DNA from: DATKAB01 sp964542745
GTDB taxonomy: Bacteria > Eisenbacteria > RBG-16-71-46
Length of the DNA: 64,000 bases
Direction of reading: 5' to 3'
Assembly (NCBI GenBank): GCA_964542745.1
Contig: CAZIVR010000006.1
Location: forward strand, 8,232 to 72,231
Shown here: positions 1 to 10,823 of the stretch, piece after piece
Layout: every line of letters starts with the position of its first letter
Numbering within the stretch: position 1 is the first letter of the stretch
Made by a program: the position numbers and the translations under genes
The notes under the pieces: generated by a model
The model's input: only the letters and a program-made list of their open reading frames with translations
Databases searched by the model: none
Told to the model about the DNA's origin: nothing

Positions 1-391
1 TGGTTGGCGCCACGAAAGGAACCTCCGAAAAAATGGCGCCCCGGAACCTTTCACCGCTCCCCGGTTGATCGAGTTCCGGGACGCCGACTGCGAGGCTCCG
101 GCCAACGGCTCATCCCCACGATTGCACCGCGGGCCTCGGCACTCGCCGGTGACTTGAGCAGGGGGCGTGCCACCCCCATTCGGCGGGAACGCGCGCAATG
201 GCAACACGCCGGGCCGTGAGGGTCCGGGCCGATTCTACAAATGCGGCCACCTCCGGGACGTCCTGTGCAGGAATGGGAATGGCGGGCGCCCGGAGCCCTC
301 CCGGAAGGTTCGCTGCGCACGCGGCGTCCCCCGGGGGGGAGTCCGACGCGCCGAGGGCTCCCCCTGCGGGCGCCGCGTTCCCGGGCGGAGC
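1..391. other. No gene recognised
   Basis: This stretch follows the 3' end of the leftmost regulator gene. Short open frames exist on both strands but are arginine/proline-rich artefacts of high GC and match no family I know. I see no convincing terminator, tRNA or repeat in it. Confidence 0.6.
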
Positions 392-1771
392 CTAGGCCCT
401 TCCGGCGTCGGCGGCGGCGTAGACGTTGAGGCGGTTGTAGAGGGTCTTGAGGCTGATGCCGAGGGTCTCGGCCGTGCGTTTCTTGTCGCCCCCGCACCGC
501 TCGAGGGTCGCGAGGATCATGCGCCGCTCCACCTCGGCGAGGGCCATGCCGACCTGGATGCCCTCGGGCCCGGGACCACCGGGCGCGGCCCCGGCCGCCG
601 GGGACCTCGGCCCCTCCGCACCCTCACCCGGGTCCATCTCGACCTCGGACTCGGCCATGATGAACGCGCGCTGGACCGCGTTCTTGAGCTCCCGCACGTT
701 CCCGGGCCAGCCGTGGCGGCGCAGGCGCTCGCGGGCGCGGGCCGAGAAGCGGCGGTCGGTTCCCGCCTCGCGGTTGAGCCCGGCGAGGAAGTACTCGGCG
801 AGCGCCTCGACGTCGCCCTCGCGCTCCCGCAGCGGCGGCAGCGAGATCGGAAACACGTTGAGCCGGTAGTAGAGATCCTCGCGCAGCCGGCCCTCGCGGA
901 TCGCCGTCTCGGGAGCTCGGTTGGTGGCGGCCACCACCCGCACGTCCACCTCGACCGTCCGCTCGGACCCGATCCTCGCCACCGCGCCGGTCTCGAGCAC
1001 CCGCAGCAGGCGCGCCTGCAGCGCGGCGGGCATCTCGGTGATCTCGTCGAGGAACAGCGTGCCCCCGCTCGCCCGCTCGAAGTAACCGCGGTGCTGCTGG
1101 CTCGCTCCGGTGAAGCTGCCGCGCTCGTGCCCGAACAGGGCGCTCTCGATCAGGGTCTCGGGCACCGCCGCGCAGTTGACGGGCACGAAGGGCCCCGCGC
1201 GGCGCGGGCTCAGGGCGTGGACCGTCTCCGCCACCAGCTCCTTGCCGGTGCCGCTCTCCCCCGTGACCAGCACGGCCGCCGAGGTGGGCGCCACCTTCGC
1301 GATCAGGTCGTAGACGCGCTGCATCGCGGGCGAGCCGCCCACCAGCTTGCCGAAGCGGCCGAGCCCGCGGAGCTCGCCGCGCAGGTCGGCGATCTCGCGG
1401 CGCAGCGCGAGCGTGCGCGAGACGTTGGCGAGCACCGACCGGAGGCGGGCCACGTCCACCGGCTTGGTGAGGTAGTCGAGGGCGCCGTGACGGAGCGCTT
1501 CGACCGCCGAGTCCACGGTGGCGTTCCCGGTGATGAGCACGATCTCGGGCCGGGATCCCTCCCGGTCGGCGCTCAGGAGTTCGAGTCCGCTTCCGTCGGG
1601 CAGCCCGAGATCGGTCAGCACCACGTCGGGGGGCGACTCCGCGAGCCGCTCGCGCGCCTCGGCGAGCGTCTCCGCGGCGAAGACTTCGAAGCCCCCGAGG
1701 TTGGCGAGCTCCGCCAGCGCCTCGCGGGTGCCGGCGTCGTCCTCGACGATCAGCGCGACGGGGCGCGCCAC
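392..1771 (-). CDS. Sigma-54-dependent response regulator (NtrC family)
   Basis: A 459-residue cytoplasmic transcription activator with the classic NtrC layout. The receiver domain covers roughly residues 1-120, with phospho-acceptor Asp54 in the VLTDLGLPDG motif. An AAA+ sigma-54 interaction domain follows at about 145-375 (Walker A GESGTGKE; sigma-54 loop present as GSFTGA rather than the commoner GAFTGA). A Fis-type helix-turn-helix ends the protein (TAETLGISLKTLYNRL). It is expected to activate sigma-54 promoters once phosphorylated. The start is GTG, one base after the TGA of the upstream kinase-like gene, so the two are probably translationally coupled. That small protein or the divergent hybrid kinase at 2601 is the likely phosphodonor; the target genes are not evident. 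Confidence 0.95.
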   Translation of the reverse strand: MARPVALIVEDDAGTREALAELANLGGFEVFAAETLAEARERLAESPPDVVLTDLGLPDGSGLELLSADREGSRPEIVLITGNATVDSAVEALRHGALDYLTKPVDVARLRSVLANVSRTLALRREIADLRGELRGLGRFGKLVGGSPAMQRVYDLIAKVAPTSAAVLVTGESGTGKELVAETVHALSPRRAGPFVPVNCAAVPETLIESALFGHERGSFTGASQQHRGYFERASGGTLFLDEITEMPAALQARLLRVLETGAVARIGSERTVEVDVRVVAATNRAPETAIREGRLREDLYYRLNVFPISLPPLREREGDVEALAEYFLAGLNREAGTDRRFSARARERLRRHGWPGNVRELKNAVQRAFIMAESEVEMDPGEGAEGPRSPAAGAAPGGPGPEGIQVGMALAEVERRMILATLERCGGDKKRTAETLGISLKTLYNRLNVYAAADAGRA

Positions 1772-1772
1772 G

Positions 1773-2417
1773 TCAGCGGCGCTCCGGCGCGGCGGGGATC
1801 GCGAGATCGATCCCGCCCGCGCGGGCGGTCACCCGGCCCCCCGCGCCCTCGAGCGCGGCGCGCGCGGCGGCGAGCCAGCGGGAGCCCGCGGCCGGCTCCG
1901 CGCCGCGGAAGCTCACCACCGCCCCTTCCCCGTCGGGCGCGAGACCGACGTCGAGCGTCGTGCCGCCCTCGGATTCCGCCACCAGCCCGATCGCGACGAG
2001 CGCCAGCGCCTCGCGCACCGGCTCGTCGGCGCGGGCCCCGGCCCCGGCGCCGGAGTCGGCGCCCACCTCGAGGACGACCCGTCGCTCGCGGGCGGCGGGC
2101 TCCACCATCTCGGCCACCTCGGCGAGCAGGCCGGCGAGGCCGGGCGCCACCGCGCGGGAGGCGAGCGGGGCCGCCGCGCCGAGGCAGACCTCGAGCCAGC
2201 GCTCGAGGCGGGCCGCGCCCTGCCGGGCCCGGCGCACCGGCGCGGCCAGCCGCTCGTCGGGGGCGCCCGGATCGCTCCCGCGCGCCAGCAGTTCGGAGAG
2301 CAGGTCGAGCTGGAGGGCGACGTTGCCGAGGTGCGCGCGCGCTTCGTGAGCCCAGGCGCGGTGCAGCCCGGCCAGCGATTCCAGGTACAGGGCTCGGCTC
2401 GGCGAGGCGTCGGTCAT
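1773..2417 (-). CDS. Short, degenerate histidine-kinase-like protein
   Basis: A 214-residue soluble protein encoded immediately upstream of the sigma-54 regulator. Residues about 20-45 resemble a HisKA dimerisation helix: the stretch HEARAHLGN stands where kinases have HELRTPL. A C-terminal half of ATPase-like composition follows (about 100-210), but a recognisable N-box asparagine and full G1/G2 motifs are missing. No membrane segment or sensor domain is visible. The ATG was chosen because the Ala/Asp-rich frame further upstream is a shadow of the divergent gene. It could be an unusual phosphotransfer protein or a kinase that has lost ATP binding. Assignment rests on the H-box-like motif and on pairing with a response regulator. 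Confidence 0.6.
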   Translation of the reverse strand: MTDASPSRALYLESLAGLHRAWAHEARAHLGNVALQLDLLSELLARGSDPGAPDERLAAPVRRARQGAARLERWLEVCLGAAAPLASRAVAPGLAGLLAEVAEMVEPAARERRVVLEVGADSGAGAGARADEPVREALALVAIGLVAESEGGTTLDVGLAPDGEGAVVSFRGAEPAAGSRWLAAARAALEGAGGRVTARAGGIDLAIPAAPERR

Positions 2418-2600
2418 GGGATCCTCGGGAGCGACGGGGTGATGCCCGGCGCGGGGCGCGGAGCATGCGACGGCGCGGGACCGCGCGCAAGCGCCGGGCC
2501 CGGGCGGGGATCGCGGGCGGGTGCGGGGAGCTCCCGGTCCCGCGCGGGCGACCGGACCGCGTCGGAGCCGGGTGTGCCGCGGCGCTATACTCCGCGGCCC

Positions 2601-4760
2601 ATGAGCACCGCCAACAAGCTGTTGTTCGGCTTCGGCCTCCTGCTCCTGATCCTGGTCGGCATCGGGCTCTTCGTGTCCCACCGGCTCGCCTCGGTCGAGC
2701 GGGCGCTGGCCACCATCATGGCGGTGCAGGAACCCGCGACCGCCACGGCCTACGAGATGGCGCTCAACGCCAGCGCCTCGTCGGCCGCGGTGCTCGCGCA
2801 CGTCGGCACCGGCGACCCGGCGCACCGGGTTCGCTTCAACGCGAACCTGGCCACCTTCGGCAATCTCCTCGAGCGCTACGACGAGATCGCCCGCTCGCCC
2901 GCGTCGCGCGAGCTCGGCGTTCGGATCCGGGCCGCCCACGGCGGCCTCGCGACGCTCGGGGACTCGCTCATGGGACTGGCCGACCAGGAGCGGGCCGCGA
3001 TCGCCGCGTTCGCGAAGGCGGCCGAGGCGCTCAACACCACGCTGGTCACCGAGGCCCGCGCGCGCTTCGACGGACGCGGACGCGACGGCTCTCGCAAGCA
3101 GCTCGAGGCGGAGCGGCTCGAGGCGGCGCTCGGGGGCGTGCGGGTCGGGATCCGGCTGTACCGGGAGTCCCGGCGCGAGGAGCTGCGCGCGCGGCTGGTG
3201 GCCCGCGCGGGCGACTTCCGGGCGGCGCTCGACCGGCTGGAGGCGCTGCGCCTCGACGACGACGAGCGCGCCCTCGCCGCGAGGCTGCGCCAGGACATGG
3301 CCTCGCTGCTCGCCGGCGCCCAGACCGCGATGACACTCGCGGTGCGGCTGGAATCCGCCCGGACCCGCTTCGTGCGGGAGGCGAGCCTGCTCGACCGCCT
3401 CGTGGACGACGGCATCCACAGCCTCGCGCGCACCGACCTGATCGAAGCGCAGGCGATGGCGCGGCGCGCGATCCACGTGAGCATGATCGCGGTGCTGGTG
3501 CTGCTGGTGGCCGGGATCCTGGTGGGCAGCCTCACCGCGCTGCCCGTGGGGCGCAGCATCGTGCGCTCCGAACGGGCGCTGCGCGAGCGCATGGAGGAGC
3601 TGGCGCTGACGCACGCCCGCAAGGACGAGTTCCTCGGCGTGCTTGGGCACGAGCTGCGCAATCCGCTCGCGCCGCTCACCAGCTCGCTCCACGTGCTCGA
3701 GGCCCGCGGGCACGAGATCCCGGAGGACCTGAGGCGCACCCACGCCATGATGAAGCGCCAGGTCGAGAACATGACCCGGCTGGTGGACGACCTGCTCGAC
3801 GTGTCGCGGATCAGCCAGGGCAAGATCAACCTCCGGCGGGAGCCCGTGCACCTGCCCGGGCTGCTGGCCCAGACGGTCGAGGACCTTCGCCCGCTCGCGG
3901 AATCGCGGGACCGCTCGCTCGCCGTGTCGGTGTCGGCCGAGCGCCTGTGGGTGGACGCCGACCCCACCCGCCTCGCCCAGATGGTCTCGAATCTCGTGCA
4001 CAACGCCGTCAAGTTCACGCGCCCCGGCGGGCGCATCTCGGTGGAGGTGGCGCGGGAGGGCGGCGAGGCGGTGGTGCGGGTCGCCGATGACGGCCTCGGC
4101 ATTCCGGCCGGCATGCTCGAGCGGGTCTTCGAGCCCTTCAGCCAGGTGGACCCGTCCCACCGACCGATCCACGGGGGCCTCGGCATCGGCCTCACGCTGG
4201 TGCGGAGGCTGGCCGAGCTGCACGGCGGCTCCGTCGAGGCGGCGAGCCCGGGCCCGGACCGCGGCAGCACGTTCACGCTGCGCCTCCCGCTCGCGCCCCC
4301 GCCGCCGGTCCCGGCCGCGGCCCCGGCCCGGGAGAGCGAGCTCTCCGCGCGCCCGCTCGCGTGGCGGCCGGACCCGGGCGAGGCGCCCGCCGGGGCGCGC
4401 CGGGTGCTGGTGGTGGACGACAACCGCGACGCGGCCGAGAGCCTCGCGGACCTGCTGCGCCTGTGGGGGCACGAGGTGCGGCTCGCGCACGACGGAACCG
4501 AGGCGATCGAGCGGGCGGAGGCGTGGCGGCCCGAGCTGGTGCTGCTCGACATCGGGATGCCCGGGCTCGACGGCTACCAGGTGGCCGAGCGGCTCCGCAA
4601 GGAAGGCCCCGACCGGGGCGGGCCCGTCCTGATCGCGCTCACCGGGTTCGGCCAGCGCGAGGACCGGGAGCGCGCGCTGGCCGCGGGGTTCGACCACCAC
4701 CTGACCAAGCCGGTCCAGCCCGCCACCCTGCGCCGGCTGGTCTCGGGGGGCCCCGCCTGA
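2601..4760 (+). CDS. Hybrid sensor histidine kinase with C-terminal receiver
   Basis: A 719-residue inner-membrane kinase. TM1 lies at about residues 6-25, followed by a helical periplasmic sensor region (about 26-290) and TM2 at about 293-315. HisKA carries phospho-acceptor His350 in GHELRNPLAP. The HATPase domain follows (N-box NLVHNAVKF, G-box DDGLGIPAGM, then GGLGIGLTLV). After a Pro/Ala-rich linker comes a receiver domain starting near RVLVVDDNRD, with predicted phospho-Asp650 in LLDIGMPG and the conserved Lys in LTKP. The ATG follows the first in-frame stretch with a transmembrane signal. It is divergent from the response regulator operon on the left, with about 180 bp between them, so joint regulation is plausible. 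The ligand is unknown. Confidence 0.93.
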   Translation: MSTANKLLFGFGLLLLILVGIGLFVSHRLASVERALATIMAVQEPATATAYEMALNASASSAAVLAHVGTGDPAHRVRFNANLATFGNLLERYDEIARSPASRELGVRIRAAHGGLATLGDSLMGLADQERAAIAAFAKAAEALNTTLVTEARARFDGRGRDGSRKQLEAERLEAALGGVRVGIRLYRESRREELRARLVARAGDFRAALDRLEALRLDDDERALAARLRQDMASLLAGAQTAMTLAVRLESARTRFVREASLLDRLVDDGIHSLARTDLIEAQAMARRAIHVSMIAVLVLLVAGILVGSLTALPVGRSIVRSERALRERMEELALTHARKDEFLGVLGHELRNPLAPLTSSLHVLEARGHEIPEDLRRTHAMMKRQVENMTRLVDDLLDVSRISQGKINLRREPVHLPGLLAQTVEDLRPLAESRDRSLAVSVSAERLWVDADPTRLAQMVSNLVHNAVKFTRPGGRISVEVAREGGEAVVRVADDGLGIPAGMLERVFEPFSQVDPSHRPIHGGLGIGLTLVRRLAELHGGSVEAASPGPDRGSTFTLRLPLAPPPPVPAAAPARESELSARPLAWRPDPGEAPAGARRVLVVDDNRDAAESLADLLRLWGHEVRLAHDGTEAIERAEAWRPELVLLDIGMPGLDGYQVAERLRKEGPDRGGPVLIALTGFGQREDRERALAAGFDHHLTKPVQPATLRRLVSGGPA

Positions 4761-4854
4761 CCCCCCCGGCGGAGCCGCTGGCTATTTCCCGCGGGATCGT
4801 GGATACTGCCGCCGTCTTCGGTTGGCTGTGGATGTGTCGGGGAGCGTTCAGAAA

Positions 4855-4888
4855 CCGCCAGAGACTCTGCTGGCGGCCTTTTTGTTTT
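4855..4888 (+). terminator. Rho-independent terminator in front of the cold-shock gene
   Basis: A perfect CCGCCAG / CTGGCGG stem with an eight-base loop is followed by CC, five T, G and four T. It lies 95 bp after the hybrid kinase stop and 108 bp before the cold-shock start. It may end the kinase transcript or act as an attenuator within the cold-shock leader. Confidence 0.8.
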
Positions 4889-4995
4889 CTGGCCTCCGCA
4901 CGTCCGCCGAAGCATTCGGTCACAGCGACCGAGCGCCGCCGCAGCGTGATTCGCGGCAAGTGCGGGTCTTCGGACCCGGATACAAGGAGTTTCAA

Positions 4996-5199
4996 GTGGC
5001 TCGTGGCACCGTGAAGTGGTTCAACGAAGCGAAGGGCTTTGGTTTCATCACCCAGGCGGACGGCGGCGAGGACGTGTTCGTGCACTTCTCGGCCATCGCC
5101 GGCGACGGCTTCAAGACGCTCGCCGAGGGTGAGTCGCTCGAGTTCGACGTGACGCGCGGCCCGAAGGGGCTGCAGGCGGCGAACGTTCGCAAGGCCTAA
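4996..5199 (+). CDS. cspA: Cold-shock domain protein (CspA family)
   Basis: A 67-residue single cold-shock domain, full length for the family. RNP1 (KGFGFIT) and RNP2 (DVFVHFS) are intact, with the usual GTVKWFN start. These proteins bind single-stranded RNA and DNA, act as RNA chaperones and sit in the cytoplasm. The start is GTG, supported by an AAGGAG Shine-Dalgarno at 4984-4989, six bases upstream. The gene stands alone between two terminators, with an untranslated region of up to about 100 bases after the upstream terminator, as is common for cold-inducible csp genes. Confidence 0.97.
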   Translation: MARGTVKWFNEAKGFGFITQADGGEDVFVHFSAIAGDGFKTLAEGESLEFDVTRGPKGLQAANVRKA

Positions 5200-5227
5200 A
5201 ACGCTCGAGGTACCACCTCGCGCCGTG

Positions 5228-5264
5228 GGGGCGGTTTCCGCAAGGAAGCCGCCCCTCGCGTTTT
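5228..5264 (+). terminator. Terminator of the cold-shock gene
   Basis: A 12-bp GC-rich stem (one G-T pair) with a GCAA tetraloop at 5240-5243 is followed by TCGCGTTTTC. It lies about 30 bp after the cold-shock stop. Its stem may also serve the convergent carboxylase gene, which ends at 5323. Confidence 0.8.
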
Positions 5265-5322
5265 CGGGCCGGCCGGGGGGGGTGAGGCGTCCCCGCGGGC
5301 GGGCCCGCGCGGAACCCGGCCG

Positions 5323-6930
<1,608 letters not shown>

Positions 6931-7033
6931 GGTCTCCCGGTTCCGGGCGGGCGCGGCGCCCGCGCGGCGTTCGGCGCGGACTTATATCAGCAGGGCCCGG
7001 GAGCGGGCCAGCCCGCGGGCCCGCCCGCCGGCG

Positions 7034-7708
7034 TCAGTGCGTGGGCTCTTCCTCGAGCGCGACGGCGTCGGGCTCGCGGCCGGCGGCGTCCTCCCCGCGC
7101 AGCCGCTGGCCGAACTTGCTGTGGCGGCGGGCGATCTGGCGCGCGGACGGCTCGGTGCGGCGCGGCCGGAGCGGATCCCGCAGCATCAGCGTCCCGAGGC
7201 AGAGGTCCGCGAGCGGCAGCACCACGTTGAAGTTCCGGCCCATGTGCGCGTGGTGGATGCGGTGGTGGTTCTCGATGAACCGGAACGGAGCGGAGCGCTC
7301 GATCCAGCCGATGCTCGGCTTGTGCATGAGGTAGTGGAAACCCTCGTAGGCGAGGTAGTAGCTGAACATGGACGCGTAGAACCCGATCACGAAGCCCGCG
7401 CCCTGCTGGAAGCTCAGCACGTCGCGCAACAGGAACCACGCCCCCGCCCACGGCAGCGCGTTGAGGGTCACCAGCGCCGGCCCGCCCCACCACTGGAAGG
7501 TGAGGGCCTCCTCCTGCTCCTCGTCGTGCACGTGGAAGGTGTCGTCGTGCTTGCAAAGCTGGTGGTGGACCAGCGTGTGGGCCGTGAACATCTGGGGCGG
7601 CAGCCACGGGCGATGGAGCCAGTAGCGATGGTAGACCCACTCGAAGAAACTGCCCTGGAGGATCCCCGTGAGGACGCCGAGGCCGAGGAACATCAAGGTG
7701 TTGGACAT
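7034..7708 (-). CDS. Sterol desaturase / fatty-acid hydroxylase family membrane protein
   Basis: A 224-residue integral membrane protein with the histidine clusters of the non-haem di-iron fatty-acid hydroxylase family: HRYWLH near the N-terminus, HHQLCKHDDTFHVH, HYLMH and HHRIHHAH. Four or so hydrophobic segments separate them, and the C-terminal 40 residues are charged. Members hydroxylate lipids, carotenoids or sterol-like substrates at the membrane. The ATG at 7708 was preferred to an adjacent upstream TTG. It is separated by about 100 bp from the carboxylase gene, which runs in the same direction downstream. The substrate cannot be told from sequence. Confidence 0.85.
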   Translation of the reverse strand: MSNTLMFLGLGVLTGILQGSFFEWVYHRYWLHRPWLPPQMFTAHTLVHHQLCKHDDTFHVHDEEQEEALTFQWWGGPALVTLNALPWAGAWFLLRDVLSFQQGAGFVIGFYASMFSYYLAYEGFHYLMHKPSIGWIERSAPFRFIENHHRIHHAHMGRNFNVVLPLADLCLGTLMLRDPLRPRRTEPSARQIARRHSKFGQRLRGEDAAGREPDAVALEEEPTH

Positions 7709-8047
7709 CAAGAACCTGCCGATCTGGCGCTGGGATCCCGGGCTCGACCACGCGCGCCGCGTCGGCTGAGGGCCTCACAAGCGAGGAGGAGGCCCGTGGA
7801 TACTACGCGCTTCGGGCGCCGACGTCACGGCGGACGGACGAGCGCGGGTCCTCGCCCGTTCGCGACGGCGGCCGGTGACTCCTCGTGGGTGAGGCGGTTG
7901 GCGGCGAGCGGCCGGCGGAGGCGGGCACGGCCCGAATGCATGGCAGGCACGAAGGGGCGGAGTCCCATTGCGGGGACCGGCAGCGGAAGCGATGCCACGA
8001 TTTCGCGCTGGAGTGGACCGGCGCCGGTGCGTAGGCTCGGACGTGTC
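7709..8047. other. Divergent intergenic region
   Basis: It separates the hydroxylase (leftward) from the CHAT protein gene (rightward) and must hold promoters for both. No clear -35/-10 or -24/-12 pair, tRNA or repeat stands out by eye. Open frames here look spurious. Confidence 0.5.
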
Positions 8048-10822
8048 ATGGCGAGGCCCACGCGAGACGAAGCGTTCCCCCCGCAGGCCTCGAGTCGGTC
8101 ACCGGGCCGGGCCCGGGTGGTGGCGGGCGTGGCGCTGCTCCTGTGCGCCGCGCACTCGCTCCCGCCGGCCGCCGCGGCGGCCGCACGTCGCGACCGCTGG
8201 CCGTCCTTCCGGTATGCCGCCGAGCTGGCGCAGGCGGACTCGCTCGGCAAGCGGGGCGGCAGGTACGTCCGCGCCTATCTGGACTCGCTGATCGCCACCT
8301 CCCGAGCGAGCCGGAATACCGACCTCGAGATGGTGGCGTCGCTGCGCAAGGCGTCGGATCGCAGCTTCTTCGGGGGCGAATACGACTCGGCGATCGCCGC
8401 GACCCGCCCGTGGCTCGGGCGGATCCGCGCCTCCAGCGACACGCTGTCCTGGTGCTTCGCGCTCAGAACCATCGGCTATGCCTACATGGCGCGCGACCGG
8501 TACCACTCGTCGCTGGTCTCCTACCGGCAGATGCTCACGCTTTCGCAGCGGGCGAGGCTGGCCGTCATGGAAGGCTACGCGCGCATCGGACTGTCCTTCA
8601 TCGCGATCCGGCAGGGCCGGTTCGGCGATGCCGAGCACGGCTATCGCATCGCGATGCGCCGGCTGCGCGACGGCGACCCCTGGGCCGCTCGCGTCGCTCG
8701 CGCGGGCCTCGCCAACGCGCTCCTGAACCAGGCCAAGGCGGAGCCGGCCCGGCAGGAGTACGAGCGCGTGGTGGCCGAGGCGCGGGCCGCGGGCGACCGG
8801 CACAACGAAGCCGACGCGCTGAACGATCTGGCGACGATCGAGTTCCTTTACGGCGACCCGTCGCTCGCGATTCCGCTGTTGCGGGCGACGGCCGATCGGC
8901 ACCGGGCCCTGGGTCGTCAGGCGTACGTCCTGCGGAGTCTGGCCAACGTCGTGCTCTGCCTCGCCTCGCTGGATCGCCAGGACGAACAAGTTGCCCTCGC
9001 GGACAGCATCCGGCGTGCGGCCGAGGGAATCGGATCGTACGACCTCGTCGTGGGCAGCATGACCCAGATCGCCATCGCCCGGCGCGAGCAGGGCCGCCTG
9101 CAGGACGCCGAGGCCACGATGCGCGAGGCGCTCCGTTTCGCGGATTCGGTGAGCGCCTACGCCAGGGTCGAGGCGGTCACGGAGATGGTTCGGATCCAAA
9201 CGGCCGCGGGCAAGCCCGAGCTCGCGGTGCAGACCGCACGCGCCACGCTCGAGTCGCTCGGGCACGGCGTGCCGGCCGATCTGCTCCATGCGCTCGGAAC
9301 GGCCGAGCTGGCCCGGGGCAACACCGCCGAGGCGGTGACGGCCTTTCGGCGGTGCATGGATTCGGTGAAGGGGCTCGGCGGCCTCGTCGGGGCCGCCGGC
9401 ATTCGCTACGAGACCTCGCTGTCGCGCGCCCTCGCCTCCTCGGGCGAGCTCGACAGCGCCCTCGTGCACTTCCGCCGGTCCGCCCGGCTTTGGGAGCGGC
9501 TTCGGGCCACGCCCAACGACCTGGCCTGGCGCGAGGCGTTCGACGGCGCCGGCGCCGACCTCTACGGCCCGTTCGCCGCCGCACTGCTCGACCCGGCCCG
9601 TGGAGGCACGGCCGAGGCGCGCGCCGCCGAGACCTTCGCCGAGTTGCAGCGGTTCCGGTCCCGCACGCTGGAGGACGCCCTGCGCGGAGCCGAGGCGCGG
9701 CAAGTCGTGCCGCGCGTGTCGCCCGCGGAGCTCCAGCGCGTCCTTCGCCCCGGGGAAGCCCTGCTGGACGTGTTCGCGGCCGGAGACACCACCTTTGTTT
9801 TCGCGGTCACTCGCGATGGAATCCGGCTGGGCACCGCGACGGGAGGCGCCCGGCTCGTCCCGCGACTGCGTCGTTTCCGGGACGCGCTGGCCGGTGGAGG
9901 GGTGGAGGAAGCGCTCCTCGTGACCGCGGCCGCCTCGCTCGGCGAGGACCTGCTGGGGCCGGTCGCCGAGGTGCTGCGGGGCTCGTCCACGCTGCTGGTC
10001 TCGGCGGGCCGCCTGAGCGAATTCCCGCTCGGCATGCTGCGGCTGCCGGGTGAGCCCGAGCCCATGGGGTCGCTCCACCGGGTGGCCATCATCCCTTCGG
10101 CGACCGTGCTGGTCGAGACGCGGCGGGCGCGGACGCGGGCGGCTCCCCACGCCGGCCTGGTCGCGTTGAGCCGGACCACCGACGCCGAAGGCATCCGCCT
10201 CGAGGGGGTCGCGGAGGAGTCCCGCTGGCTGGCGCGTCGCTTCGCCGGTGCGCGAGTGCGCGCGAACGAGGGCACGCAGCCGCTCGAAGCGATGGTGGGC
10301 GAGGTGGGCTCGGGCGACGTGCTGCACATCGCCTCGCATACGCGCGCCTCCGCGAGTTCGCCGTGGCGGGCCGGGCTCCTGCTCGGAAGCGGCGCCGGCG
10401 AGGAGGCTTACCTCACCGCCTCACGAATCACGCGGCTTCGACCCAGCGCGCGCGTGTGCGTGCTGGCGAGTTGTTCGTCGGCAGGCGCCTCCACGAGCGG
10501 CGAGGGGCTCCCCAATCTCGCTTCCGCATGGCTCGCCTCCGGGGTGAGCACGGTCATCGCCACGTTGTGGAAGGTGGACGATCGCGCCACCGCCCGCTTC
10601 GTCCGGGACCTCTACGAGGCGCTGGCCCGCGGCCTCACCACCGGTGAGGCCCTGGCCGACGCCCAGCGCGCGGCGCGCGCCAGCGGGGAACGCAGCTCGC
10701 CCCGTGATTGGGGCGGGTTCGTGCTGGTCGGCGACCCGACGACTCGCGTCACGCTCGGCACCACCGGTCGGCGCGCGGCAGCGGCCCCCGGGAGCGACTC
10801 GAAATCGAGCCCCCGCCGCTGA
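8048..10822 (+). CDS. Exported TPR-CHAT peptidase-like protein
   Basis: A 924-residue protein. Residues about 22-46 form a hydrophobic, Ala-rich signal segment ending in AAAAAA, so export is predicted. Residues about 60-560 are TPR-like helical repeats. The C-terminal 300 residues form a CHAT (caspase-like, clan CD) domain with the catalytic pair visible: His764 in LHIASH and Cys809 in CVLASCSSAG, followed by the typical SAWLASGVSTVIATLWKVDD block. CHAT proteins are cysteine peptidases used in signalling and cell-death circuits; the substrate here is unknown. The gene is convergent with the anti-sigma candidate, with one base between stop codons. The ATG follows the last plausible start before the signal segment; a GTG seven codons upstream is an alternative. 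Confidence 0.88.
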   Translation: MARPTRDEAFPPQASSRSPGRARVVAGVALLLCAAHSLPPAAAAAARRDRWPSFRYAAELAQADSLGKRGGRYVRAYLDSLIATSRASRNTDLEMVASLRKASDRSFFGGEYDSAIAATRPWLGRIRASSDTLSWCFALRTIGYAYMARDRYHSSLVSYRQMLTLSQRARLAVMEGYARIGLSFIAIRQGRFGDAEHGYRIAMRRLRDGDPWAARVARAGLANALLNQAKAEPARQEYERVVAEARAAGDRHNEADALNDLATIEFLYGDPSLAIPLLRATADRHRALGRQAYVLRSLANVVLCLASLDRQDEQVALADSIRRAAEGIGSYDLVVGSMTQIAIARREQGRLQDAEATMREALRFADSVSAYARVEAVTEMVRIQTAAGKPELAVQTARATLESLGHGVPADLLHALGTAELARGNTAEAVTAFRRCMDSVKGLGGLVGAAGIRYETSLSRALASSGELDSALVHFRRSARLWERLRATPNDLAWREAFDGAGADLYGPFAAALLDPARGGTAEARAAETFAELQRFRSRTLEDALRGAEARQVVPRVSPAELQRVLRPGEALLDVFAAGDTTFVFAVTRDGIRLGTATGGARLVPRLRRFRDALAGGGVEEALLVTAAASLGEDLLGPVAEVLRGSSTLLVSAGRLSEFPLGMLRLPGEPEPMGSLHRVAIIPSATVLVETRRARTRAAPHAGLVALSRTTDAEGIRLEGVAEESRWLARRFAGARVRANEGTQPLEAMVGEVGSGDVLHIASHTRASASSPWRAGLLLGSGAGEEAYLTASRITRLRPSARVCVLASCSSAGASTSGEGLPNLASAWLASGVSTVIATLWKVDDRATARFVRDLYEALARGLTTGEALADAQRAARASGERSSPRDWGGFVLVGDPTTRVTLGTTGRRAAAAPGSDSKSSPRR

Positions 10823-10823
10823 A

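Noticed and set aside
167..4090. A 1307-codon plus-strand frame opposite the sigma-54 regulator
   Set aside because: Low-complexity Arg/Pro/Gly composition; the other frames encode clear domain proteins.
7825..8250. Minus-strand frame of 141 codons upstream of the CHAT gene
   Set aside because: It overlaps the CHAT signal peptide region, has no recognisable motif and no clear ribosome site.
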